Assembly (NCBI GenBank): GCA_027382625.1
Contig: JAJKFJ010022933.1
Span: 1 to 64,000, forward strand
DNA length: 64,000 nt
Source of the DNA: Tetmemena sp. SeJ-2015
Lineage: Eukaryota; Ciliophora; Spirotrichea; Sporadotrichida; Oxytrichidae
Reading direction: 5' to 3'
Of the stretch, positions 46,087-55,635 are shown piece after piece (position 1 is the first letter of the stretch; each line of letters begins with the position of its first letter). The position numbers were made by a program, and so were the translations under genes. The notes under the pieces were generated by a model, which worked only from the letters and a program-made list of their open reading frames with translations, was not told the origin of the DNA and made no database searches.

Positions 46087-49000
46087 ATGATTGACAGTCA
46101 CACTTTGGGAGTACTGTTCACTCTTTTGATCGATATCTGCGGCCTGCTACTTATTTTGTTGGGGTTCGTGTGTCTGAGAAAGCACAGAGGTGACAAGTAA
46201 ATTATAAACTCTGCTCAGACTGTGACAATTGGCCAAGATGTGAAGTTATCTTTCACTTTATCTTACTTTAATTTGATGCAATGATTGACTTGTTGTTTGA
46301 GGAAAAATTGGACAACGAGAAACTGGATCAGTAGCTGGAAAAAGAGACTGACCTAGTTAAAAGAAAGACAGTGGACTTGCACTGGGCTGTGCTTGAGGAG
46401 GATTAATTTGCTCCAAGTGATTTAGACACTGATAGTGAAGCATCCAATGATGAGCAAATTGATAATGAGCCGCTCCAAAAAAATACTTAAGTCTTGGATA
46501 AGAAAATCCATAATGCAGATTCGCAAACAGAAGCCATCAGGGGTGCCATCCAAATCTAGAAAGCAAAGTAATCTTACTCAACTAGATTCTAATAAATTCG
46601 AATCACCCTCATTCTTCAAGGCACAATAAGTTGACCAAGAAAACCAAGATTTTTAAAGGCAGATTGCTGAGCCTTTAATGTCGAGTCAGCATTCTAAAAT
46701 CACACCACTTTGTCTTTAATTTTTTGAAAAATCGAAGAAACAAACCTAGATGCAAGTGAGATCAACAAACATAATGACCACGCAGTGAGAAGTCAATCCA
46801 AAAAGTATTCGAAGCAAGTGTTTTCTGAGGACTTACTTGAGAAAGCTCTTAAACAATACGAAAAGAAGGAAATTAAGGATGCTAGGTAGCTAATTGAGTT
46901 GAATAGAAATATGGAAGAAGAGTCAGCTCTGCTGGTTGAACATGAAAATACTGACCAAGAAAGTGATGCTATGAAATTTCAGAGTGAAAAGTCAGAACTT
47001 ATCGACTAAGATGGGTAGAGGTATGAAATAGAGGAATTCATCCAAAGGAAGGAACTAGAAGATGAGAAGGAAGCAAGAAAGAAGAATGTAAAGGAGTCTT
47101 TGAGTAAGTTGAAAAATTCAAATTGCTCATTAATTCAAATGACATCATCATTTCTCTATAATTTCATCTATCTATTAACTTTAATTATATTATAGTGAGA
47201 AAGTTTTCAGTCATTAAAAACGCTCTGAGAGGAAGGAAATCCAAAGAATCGGTGGATGGAAAAAAGAAAAAGCCTCAAGGAATTATGGAATGGTTCTACA
47301 TTTTAAGAAAGATTAGTGATGAAGATTTGAAAGTAATATGTGGAACGGATAGTGCTCTCTACTTGGTATTTTAAAGATTTGCCTCTAAGTTCTTTGCTGT
47401 GATTTCGATAATAAACTTCCTTCTCTTCGTTCCTATTTATGTGACTGGGGACCCCAAAGATGAAACTAATATGGAAGATGATCAAAAGAATTAAATATTG
47501 ATGAAACGAGAAAAGGTAAAATTTGTATTTTTCCATTATAGCTCCTTATTCAATAATTTTGGCTTTGCTTACAATTATGAACATCACAGATAATGACTCG
47601 AAGTTGTTGGCTATATTTGTCATAATGATAATTTAATTTAACCTATGATGCTAGGATTCACTTTTGCAGCCTATGCTTTCATGTTCTTCTATTGGAAGAT
47701 GTCAGCTGACTGGAGGTATCGCAAACATTCCCATAAGGAGCGTTTTCTTGACTATGACATCGCTCTCCACTCCTTGATTATTTCAAACTTGCCAACAGAG
47801 TAAAACATGGCTAGCATGTCACGCAAGATAAGATTAGTGTTTGAGAAAATATTCCCAGATGGGAAAGTCATCAGTGCAAAGGCTATTGCCAAAATGGACG
47901 CACTCTATGAAATGGCTCTCAAACTGAGACAGCATAAGAAATACTACTCCTACTAAAGCTAAATTAAAAGCATTGATTACACTTGGTCTTAGAATCTAAT
48001 TTATAAGATGCATAACAAAAAGCTATTAGAGAAGGGAAAGCCAAGAGCAACCATCAAGAAGAGAAAGCGATGCTTTTCAGCTGGAATTAAGTACGATGCA
48101 GTTGAATACTATAGAGAAAAGATTAAGAAGAAGGTCAGAGATATTCAGGAGGAGAAAGATAAAAGGATGCGAACAAACGGAGGATTTGGCTTTGTCACAT
48201 TTCTTTCGAACTTACAGGTCAAGAATAATTTTATCTCTCGCTCTATTTTAAGAAATGCCTTCACAAAAATCACTTTAAAACTATGATAATGGACAGCCTA
48301 ACCCAAGAAGAAAGACTAAGTACTTCTGCACTTTAATGGAAAGTGAGATAAGCTCCTTCCTAATCTGACATCATCTGGGAAAATATGTACAAAGACGATG
48401 GTATTTCCTAGGTCAAATCTTGGATCTTGGTGATCTTGCTATTTGTCAGCTGCGTCGTTTTTATCACACCAGTATCACTTGTTGATAATCTAAAGCCAAT
48501 AGTAGATGCCATTACTAAAAATTTAGGAAGCAACAATTTCCTCTCAATTATTCTGACAACTTATCTCTCTCCGCTGATTCTGCTAGCTTTCAACTTTGGA
48601 ATCATTCCACTACTTATCGATTTAATTGCCTTCCTTGAAGATCATAAAACCAAGAGTCTGAAGTAATTAGGAATAATGAGGAAGAATTTCTTCTTCTAAC
48701 TATTCAATACAGTCGTGCTCCAACTAAACTTTGGCTAATGACAATTCACTATGCACCAATTTTTGTAATGATTTAACTGCATAGACAACAATATTAGCCT
48801 TTTTAGAGCTATATTCAAAGAAAAGCTGGGAAGACTTGCCAAGCGAGTTAGGAGCGAAGCTGGTAGATAATAACTTCTTCTTTTTGAGATACACGATCCA
48901 ACTCTGCTTTATCTCTAACGGTGTGCAACTTTTAGATATCCCTCACCACCTCATAAAGATGATTAAATACTTCTTCCACGTCAGAGCAAATAAGAAAGAG

Positions 49001-49956
49001 GTTATCAAAAAGCCATTCTTACATATTGAAACGACATGTTTTTTTTTTATATTCCTAGATGACTTTGCATTCGATCTCGGTTACCATTAGTCTTACTCGA
49101 TCGTGATATTTACGATGGCTTTGATTTTTAGCGGAACTTGCCCTCCATTAAGTGTCTTCGCCATGCTATTCTTTGGTCTGAAGTACTATATTGACAAATA
49201 CCTGCTTACTTTCGTGTATAATAAGGAATTCGAGGGAGGTGGTGCCATTAAAAAGCAAGTGCTTCCTTACTTGTTATTTGCAATATACTTCTTTCAAGTC
49301 CTGAATATGGGTTATTACGCTAGTAATTTTGGATTGTCCTACTTTAAGGGAGGTATGGTCTTTATCACTATTGAATCTCTTATCCTCATATTGCAACAAA
49401 TTTAGGAGTAATAACTATGAATCATTGATTTTCTCAGTGTTGTGTAATATTCCTTAACGTGCACTACAGCACTAAAAAGAAGAAGTCTAGAGATCTACTC
49501 ACTTAGTTAGAGGAAAATGTGAACTGCTAAAATTTGGAGGAGCTTGATGATAGAAACATAGACATCGACTCTGTAATTGAAAACAAAACACCGTAGCCAC
49601 AAGAGCAGAGAAAGAATACTGTTATGGGATTTGTAAACGGGAATTTAATGAAAGGCACTGAAAGAAGACTCACTATGGTGGGACACGAAGAAATGAGCAA
49701 GGAAAATAAGCTTAAGCTCAAAGAAGCCTACAAGCATCCTTTCGACAGAATACCCAAAAATTATTTCACATTCGGAGCTCATTTCTCAGGAGACCAGAAT
49801 ACGGAGGGACTCAGGACTCGAAGACCAACCAAAGTCCCTTTAATTGCAACTGAGCAAGAGTAAACTCCAAAGGAATAAGAAGCTCTCATACATAATGGCA
49901 GTGGAGAGAGCCACAAGAGCATAAACCACAGAAATAGCACAGAAGCTGCTGAATGA
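46087..49956 (+). CDS. OSCA/TMEM63 (CSC1-like) mechanosensitive ion channel
   Basis: Calcium-permeable osmosensitive channel family. Order: an N-terminal helix (TLGVLFTLLIDICGLLLILLGF), a long acidic cytosolic insert, FRKISDEDLKVICGTDSALYLVFQRF and ISIINFLLFVPIYV, then the cytosolic RRM-like part (YDIALHSLIISNLP...FVTFLSN). The diagnostic WKVRQAPSQSDIIWENM follows, then pore-region helices SWILVILLFVSCVVFI, IILTTYLSPLILLAFNF, LGIMRKNFFFQLFNTVV and GTCPPLSVFAMLFFGLKYYIDKY, and a long charged C-terminal tail. GT-AG introns include one starting near 47516 (26 nt) and one near 48217-48254 (38 nt). An IES at 48725-48776 interrupts a pore helix. Further frame breaks near 46580-46740, 47110-47200 and 49405-49480 are unresolved introns or IESs. 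The long acidic insert is unusual for the family. Confidence 0.88.
48725..48776 (+). other. IES, pointer TAA, 49 bp
   Basis: TAA occurs at 48725-48727 and 48774-48776. Excision removes two in-frame TGAs and gives VVLQLTAQTTILAFLELYSKK, the expected channel helix. The pointer is short but the repair is exact. Confidence 0.8.
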
Positions 49957-50070
49957 CAAAGTTACTCTCAGCGCGTTCATCTCAATATTATATTAAGTGA
50001 TTATTCAAATAAAAATGTAGATCTTTACAAAAAAAAGAAATTCTGAGGCGTTTGGTCAAATATATTTAAA

Positions 50071-51219
50071 ATGATCAAATCTGCATAAGCTTAAAGAGTG
50101 TCAGCCATTTTAGCATCTCTCTTACTAAGAAGTAATCTATCAGCTTAAAATTAAATTTTAATAAAATGGGGCAAGAAACTTCTCGACTATCTCAGGAAAT
50201 GAAAATTTAAAGGAGATTGATAAAATTTTCACAGTTTTTGAGTAGCCTGAAGGAGACGGTGCTAAAGTAAGGAGATTTATCGGGACATAGTAGCTCAGGT
50301 CTCTTGACCCCTTCCTGATGCTGGATTGGTTTAATGTGAAGCTACCTGCAGGTTTTCCAGATCATCCTCACAGAGGCTTTGAGACTGTGACTTATATGTT
50401 ATCAGGGGAGATGTATCACGAAGATTTCAAAGGCCACTCTGGCAAAATAGGCCCCGGAGATATTTAATGGATGACTGCAGGCAAAGGAATCTTAAAAGAA
50501 ATTAAAATATTTTTCTAGATCTTGCACTCTGAAATGCCTGGAAGTTTCGATACCCCAGCTGTCGGCTTCTAATTATGTTATGTAATTGTGGTTAAACCTG
50601 GATAGTAAAAACAAGATGAGAGAGCCAAACTATCAAGAATTTTCATCTAACTAAATTCCTGAATTCTAGAGTGAGGAAAAGACTAGTTAAGGAATCAGTA
50701 AGTTAAAAGCGAAGGTGATAGCAGGCGAAGTATTAGGAGTGAAGGGACCAATTCAAGCAATAACTCCAACCTACTATATTGACTTTACTCTTCAACATAT
50801 TTTAATTCAGTCAGGTGAAACTTATGAGCATGTGATTTCTTCACAATGGAATTCCATGGTTATTGTTCATCAAGGAAACTTACAAGTTTAGAAGAAAGAT
50901 GACGCTGGAAAAGTCTTGAAAAAAGGAGATGCAGCAGTGTTTAAAATTTATTTTTATTCATGACTCGGATAAAAGTATCAGATTTGAAAATAGTAGCTCA
51001 GTAGAGTCTAAGTTTATTCTACTTGCAGGGAAGCCTATTGGAGAACCAATTTCTTAAAGAGGTCCCTTTGTTATGAACTATCAATTTATTTATCAATAGG
51101 AGATAAATTAAGCTATTCAAGATTTCTAATACGAGAGAAATGGATTTGAAGGAGCTCGCTTTTGGGAATCAAAAATTAAAGACTTCAAACACTTAAATAG
51201 TCAAAGGAATGAGTTATGA
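50071..51219 (+). CDS. Pirin, interrupted by at least four IESs
   Basis: Bicupin iron protein, quercetinase-like or a transcription cofactor. Motifs: FIGTQQLRSLDPFLMLDWF, FPDHPHRGFETVTYMLSGEMYHEDF (metal-binding His pair and Glu), GDIQWMTAGKGILHSEMP, GFQLWLNL, KNKMREPNYQEF, AKVIAGEVLGVKGP, TPTYYIDFTL, FILLAGKPIGEPI, GPFVMNYQQEINQAIQDF and NGFEGARFW. The start at 50071 gives MIKSAQAQRVSAIL, a plausible mitochondrial presequence; it joins the pirin fold only after the TAAAAT-flanked IES (50146-50167) is removed. Other IESs: 50489-50523, 50571-50587 and 51079-51096, and a probable 7-bp TTT-flanked one near 50939-50950. The ATG at 50166 is spurious, being generated by the IES. The TGA is at 51217-51219. 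Confidence 0.92.
50146..50167 (+). other. IES, pointer TAAAAT, 16 bp
   Basis: TAAAAT occurs at 50146-50151 and 50162-50167. Excision joins LRSNLSAQ to NGARNFSTIS and continues into KIFTVFEQPEGDG. Confidence 0.85.
50489..50523 (+). other. In-frame IES, pointer ATCTT, 30 bp
   Basis: ATCTT occurs at 50489-50493 and 50519-50523. The interior carries no TGA and is a multiple of three, so it would add ten residues if kept. Pirins read GKGILHSEMP without them. Confidence 0.88.
50571..50587 (+). other. IES, pointer AATT, 13 bp
   Basis: AATT occurs at 50571-50574 and 50584-50587. Excision produces GFQLWLNL, matching the pirin GLQLWVNL, and corrects the frame. Confidence 0.9.
51079..51096 (+). other. 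In-frame micro-IES, pointer TATCAA, 12 bp
   Basis: TATCAA occurs at 51079-51084 and 51091-51096. Removal gives FVMNYQQEINQAI, the pirin C-terminal spacing. The frame is unchanged either way. Confidence 0.75.
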
Positions 51220-51261
51220 TGCTAATTAAGCTATATCTTTAAATTAATCTAATCATTAATA

Positions 51262-52297
51262 TCAATCCTCCTCTGTTCTCTTTGTCTTCCTTCTAAGTTA
51301 ATGTGAACCATAGAGTACAAATCCGTTCACTGTGTAAAATACGCAAATCGCAACTAGATTGAACCAAATAAGGAAAGCAAAAGCCCATCTGTTTGAAGTT
51401 AGTTTCTAACTGTGCTTGAAAGCATTTATATACTCGTCTGATCTCTCTTTGGGGAATTCTTATTGCTCTACGCACTAGTCTATGTAAGAGTACACTGACT
51501 GACTCAGTTCTCCATAGATAAAGTATTAAAGAACCAGAAGCAACGCCATGTTTAACACTGACATCAGAGTAAAGATGTTTCCCATTTTAGAAAGTTAAGA
51601 GTAGAATTGGTTCTTCTGCCTAAGAGAATTATCTTATTCCATTAGAAGAGTGAGTTGCATAAACCTCTACTCTTCATTTTTGATATTCTTAGTGTTTGCC
51701 AATCTCACTTTCATTTCATTGTCTATCAAATTGGATTAAGGATAGATCGTCCAAAAGCCAACAGTGCTCTCAGTAAGTACTAAAAGGTGAAGAGCGATAG
51801 CAAGTAACCAGCAGATCTTAAAATGCTCAGGAATTATTTTTAGACTCACAAATGAGTCCTCTGTGGAGTACTTGAAAAAGTAAGAAGGACAACCAAGTTC
51901 AAAGTTCAAGTAGCTTTAGTGGCCTCTCCAAATGAAATAGTCTAAACAACTTAGAGTCAAATAATTTTACCGATAGTAAGGCAAACTAAAGAGAAGAATA
52001 TGCCTATTCCAGCAAAGATTACAAGAATTCTGCTCCAGAGACTGACATCTTACTCCGCATCATACAGTCTCCTTTGGTCTTAGCTCATGGAGTAGTAGTA
52101 TCTTTGCATGTAAAAATATTTTGATAATTAAATTAACATAAAGTACTTTTGCTTTCTCTTTATCTGAGATCTTGAAAGATGTTTATCAGAACCAATGACT
52201 TCGTCTTCGTCAAAGTCAGTATCATCAAAATCTTGCTACAAACATTTACAAACTATCTTTTTACTTAAACTACTTAATGCTTGCTGCTTTGTTTCAT
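51262..52297 (-). CDS. Multispan membrane protein, unknown family
   Basis: Not recognised. A short first exon is followed by a 38-nt GT-AG intron into an acidic segment (DFDDTDFDEDEV), another 38-nt intron, then transmembrane helix 1 (ILVIFAGIGIFFSLVCLTI), a 29-nt intron (gtaaaa...ttag) and a short loop. Helix 2 is ICWLLAIALHLLVL; next comes a charged loop with ENxEQRF-type coiled coil. Helix 3 is TLMSVLNMALLLVLQYFI and helix 4 is FAFLIWFNLVAICVFYTV. The C-terminus is basic (LRRKTKRTEED). It converges with pirin, whose stop is only 42 bases away. The TGA is at 51262-51264. A transporter-like or tetraspan membrane role is only a guess. Confidence 0.65.
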
Positions 52298-52424
52298 TTT
52301 AGTCTTTTATTAATTTTCAGACTCTAAAAATTAAAATAATTGCATGCGAACCATTAACTAAAACGAGAAATTATATTTGTAAGTAAAAATACGTTTTCTA
52401 TACTCTGCTGTATTTTGAAGAATA

Positions 52425-52560
52425 GGATTCCAAAATTATTTAATAAATTTGAAGAGTAAGAAGAATGAAGTTAAATAATCTTATTATTCTAAGAAATAGA
52501 AAAGGACTTGTTTTATTAATTTTTGTCGTATTTCAACTTAAAATTTAAATGAGCTTTTAG
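52425..52560. repeat. Degenerate direct repeat, copy 1
   Basis: The stretch around gattccaaaattatttaataaatttgaagagtaagaagaatg...cttattattct resembles 54928-55060 over about 120 bases with scattered differences. Both copies lie beside members of the local membrane-protein family. Confidence 0.5.
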
Positions 52561-52693
52561 AAAATAATGATTAAGAGAGACAAATGAAAGCTTAATATAT
52601 GTTAAATTAGAAATTTCACTTAGTTAATCCTTCTAAAATGAATTAATTTTAATGTTCTTTTAATTTTTAATTATAATGTGGAAAATAAGCGAT

Positions 52694-54131
52694 TCACTGA
52701 TTTTGTTGTTATTAAAGAGGTATGTTTAGTTCTGGGAAGTTTTGGTTAGGCTGATTTAATTGCTACTACTACTACTGACTCATCATTTGAATGCCAGAGT
52801 ATTCTACTGAAGCCTGGTGATATCTCTCTCTGATCTCTTAATATTTCTAGACCCTAGACATTAGCAAGTGACAAAGAGCGCAAGTAACTACGAACCAGAA
52901 GCACATTCCAAAGAAGTTTCCCAGGCTCTGTTTGCTAACCTCAGATCTCACAAATCTTTTGGCTTCTTCCTCGCTTAGATAAGTTGGGCTGAAGCATGCG
53001 TCGTAGTTATTATCTTCAGCCCTTCTATGTAGCATGGGCTAGCTAAGATCTTATGAATTCTACCCCTCCTACTACTGCTAGTAATTAGTCTCTCCTTTTT
53101 AGTCAGGAGAAGAGTTTGGCTTATTCATTTCTTATTATCCCGGCTCTTGACTTTGAAGAAGTCTTGAAGCGGCAACTTAATCTGTGGACGAAGTTGTAGT
53201 TTGCTCCTGAGAATCTGATGAGGTACTGTTCTCCTCTGATGAATTATTATCTGAGCCAGAATCAGTATTCACAACCTCATAGGTATTAGATTACTCTTCC
53301 TCTGTGTCATTAGTTGAGTTAATTGCAGGTGGAGGTTAAGGCTTTAAAATTTAAAAATCTTATCGTGATGTGGGTCTCTAGGTTTGGTACCGTTTTCTCT
53401 CACATGATCTAATTATAAAAAATAATATCTTCCGATTTATTTCTCTACTCTCCTTCAAAGTGGCTAAAATTGTCAGATCTCTCGTGATTTGGTCTTTGCT
53501 CTCTATTTTGGTCTTTATAAAATAGGTTTGAGGCTTGGATACTGATCTGATCTGAGTTTAAGGAATGGAATTGGTGGTGATTTGAGTGATTCCTATGATT
53601 GTATTGCTCGTCGTCATAGTTGTTATAGCCACTTGAGTGGTTATTGTAATACTTATTTACTGCTCTAACAGCGGCAAAAGTCCTAACATATCTACCCACA
53701 ACGCAAGATACAAAGATCAAACCAAACACCATAGCTGCAAGCTTAATCATCTTTTTGTGGTGCTCTTGAAGCCATCTGCTTCTACTTATGAAGGGAAGCT
53801 CAGTCTCACTGAGTCCAGAGGTAGCTAAACTCAAGTTTTAGTCATCTATCTCCTTCACAAGTGGTTTGTAGGTATCCAGAGTTTATTTAGCAGCTAGTAT
53901 AATAACAGAGCAAGTTACTCCAGAGAGTAGAAGCATAATGAAGCATCCAAACAGAGAGGGTCTCATCTCAACTTGGTTGTCCCAGTGATCATAGATAAGG
54001 GTAGTGCTGTTAGTAAGTAAGAGAAAGAGGCCAGTCACTATTTTTAAAGCACAAAATCCTAGCAGCAAATAACTTATCCAGATCAGAGCTTTGCTGTACT
54101 TTTTAACAGACTTCTTAGCTTCGTAGATCAT
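52694..54131 (-). CDS. Membrane protein, member 2 of the local family
   Basis: Same layout as the gene at 40.4 kb: basic KKSVKKYSKA, helix ISYLLLGFCALKIVTGLFLLL, loop with DHWDNQVEMRPS, helix LFGCFIMLLLSGVTCSVIIL, TLDTYKPLVKEIDD (compare FKPVMDDLDN), a third helix KLAAMVFGLIFVSCVVGRYV, a long N/H/Q/S-rich region with possible N-glycosylation sites, then SEEEAKRFVRSEV and a last helix (MCFWFVVTCALCHLL) with a Q/N tail. An IES with pointer TAGA (53377-53411) interrupts the middle. The P/Q-rich first exon of its relatives is not visible upstream of ATG 54129-54131, so the 5' end may be missing. The TGA is at 52694-52696. Confidence 0.72.
53377..53411 (-). other. IES, pointer TAGA (TCTA on +), 31 bp
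   Basis: TCTA occurs at 53377-53380 and 53408-53411. The candidate GT-AG intron here gives the wrong phase. Excision gives IIFYNQRPTSRQDFQILKPQPPP, open to the true C-terminus. Confidence 0.8.
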
Positions 54132-54156
54132 TGAAATAACAAAAAATCCAATAAAT

Positions 54157-54342
54157 ATGAAGTTGGGGATATTTATCCAGCAGGAAGATAAAATAAAGCT
54201 TGAAGAGGTGTTTCATTTTAAGGTTAAGCATATGGAGAGTAGATATGCGGGATATATTGAAGGGGAGGTACCACATATTGTAAATTTGATTAGGGAGCTT
54301 AGTAATTTGGATACCAGTTTTATCCAAACGGTTGCTAATTAA
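54157..54342 (+). CDS. Doubtful short open frame
   Basis: A 60-codon frame (IFIQQEDKIKLEEVF, EGEVPHIVNLIRELSN) extends further if TAA is Gln. It reads like a charged helical peptide but uses G-ending codons unlike its neighbours, has no homologous motif, and lies in the presumed upstream region of a minus-strand gene. It may be chance. Confidence 0.2.
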   Translation: MKLGIFIQQEDKIKLEEVFHFKVKHMESRYAGYIEGEVPHIVNLIRELSNLDTSFIQTVAN

Positions 54343-54359
54343 TTTGGGAATTCTATTGT

Positions 54360-54780
54360 ACCTGATTCATAAAATCACTATATAAAAATGATCTAAACCC
54401 TTAATTTCTGACTGATTTTGAGGGATATTACTATAGTAATTAAATACGAAGTATGTGGATATTAGGTTGTGGGTCTGACTTTTATTCTTTATGAATATTC
54501 TAAGAATCGGCTGAGTTAGAAGCCAAGGGATGAAAAGCATTTTTGCTATTAAGGTTGGGGTATATTTGTTGCTGATAGGAAGTTATGCTTTATCTATCAG
54601 TCTGCTGAGGAAAGAAACCTGTGAGCAAGGATCTGAAGGAGCTCCTGTCGTCTCCACTCTTTTTTTAGTTTGGATTCATAATCTTATTATTTTAATATTA
54701 TTCTCTTCCTCCATAATAAAGCAGCATCATAAAATCTGCTTAAAACTAAGCGTAAAATTATAAATTTTGATTAGAAAATG
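54360..54780 (+). repeat. Degenerate tandem repeat, copy B1, with small two-helix frame
   Basis: Aligns by eye with 55140-55500: shared blocks include ctgattttgaggga, tattctaagaat, gttggg.tatatt, gaggaaagaaacc and gattcataatctta. Copy B1 keeps an open frame at 54530-54763 that encodes two hydrophobic segments (VGVYLLLIGSYALSISLL and LFLVWIHNLIILILFSS) around a short hydrophilic loop, similar in layout to the first two helices of the local membrane family. It could be a remnant or a small gene. Confidence 0.5.
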
Positions 54781-54927
54781 TCATTATTTAAAAAGTGGAC
54801 ATTTTTATCAATTGATGACACTAATGATCTGCAAGGTAAATTTCTTTCAATAATAGATAATAAATATTAACAGTCAGAATTTTAAAATATAGAAGTTATT
54901 TTAACTAACTTTTTATTTAATATAAAG

Positions 54928-55060
54928 ATTCAAAATTATTTTATAAATTTAAAAGTAAGAAGAAGAATCAATGAACACAACCTTATTATTCTCTGAATTA
55001 GTGATAAAAAAGAGGGAATGATTATTGTTTTTTATATAAATTTCAAATGCCAGAATTTTA
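54928..55060. repeat. Degenerate direct repeat, copy 2 of the 52.4-kb repeat
   Basis: The stretch gattcaaaattattttataaatttaaaagtaagaagaagaat...cttattattct matches 52425-52560 with small differences. It suggests the region was duplicated together with a family gene. Confidence 0.5.
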
Positions 55061-55139
55061 ATTTTGAAAGCTAGGAATTTATGCAACTGATTCATTCATA
55101 AATGAATATAATTAATATGAAAAATGATATTGGCCATTA

Positions 55140-55500
55140 TTTTCTTACTGATTTTGAGGGATTTAACTTATAGTAGTAAATATATAAATAATTGGACTAT
55201 GGATATAAGGTTGTCTGTCAGATTTCAAATCTTGTCGTAAATTCTAAGAATGGGAGGAGTTAAGAGCAAATTGATGAGAAGGACTTTTGCAGCCGAGGTT
55301 GGGATATATTTAGCTGACGGGAAGACATGTTTTTTCTTCTCACTCTGCTGTTAATGAGGAAAGAAACCAGTCACTCTGGATCTTCTGTCTTCTCCTCTCT
55401 TTTGTTAGTTAAGATTCATAATCTTAAATCTGAATTTAATATTATTTACTTCCTTCTTAATAAACATGCATCTTTTATCAAATCCTAATTTTGTATGGAA
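55140..55500 (+). pseudogene. Degenerate tandem repeat, copy B2, frame lost
   Basis: Counterpart of 54360-54780. The frame equivalent to the two-helix peptide starts similarly (FAAEVGIYLADG) but has small insertions and a TGA, so it cannot encode the same product. Divergence between the copies is substantial, so the duplication is not recent. Confidence 0.45.
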
Positions 55501-55635
55501 ATGTGTCATTGATTATTTAATAGCAAATAGTTGGTCAATTTTTAGAAAATATAAGTAAACTTCGTTTGAAATACTTGTAATCGCAGAGTGAGCTAAAGTC
55601 TCAATCCCTGGCAGCAAAGGAATATAATCCTCAGT

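Noticed and set aside
50166..50215. ATG at 50166 as the pirin start
   Set aside because: It arises from the second TAAAAT pointer copy and reads the wrong frame; the ATG at 50071 joins the pirin frame after excision.
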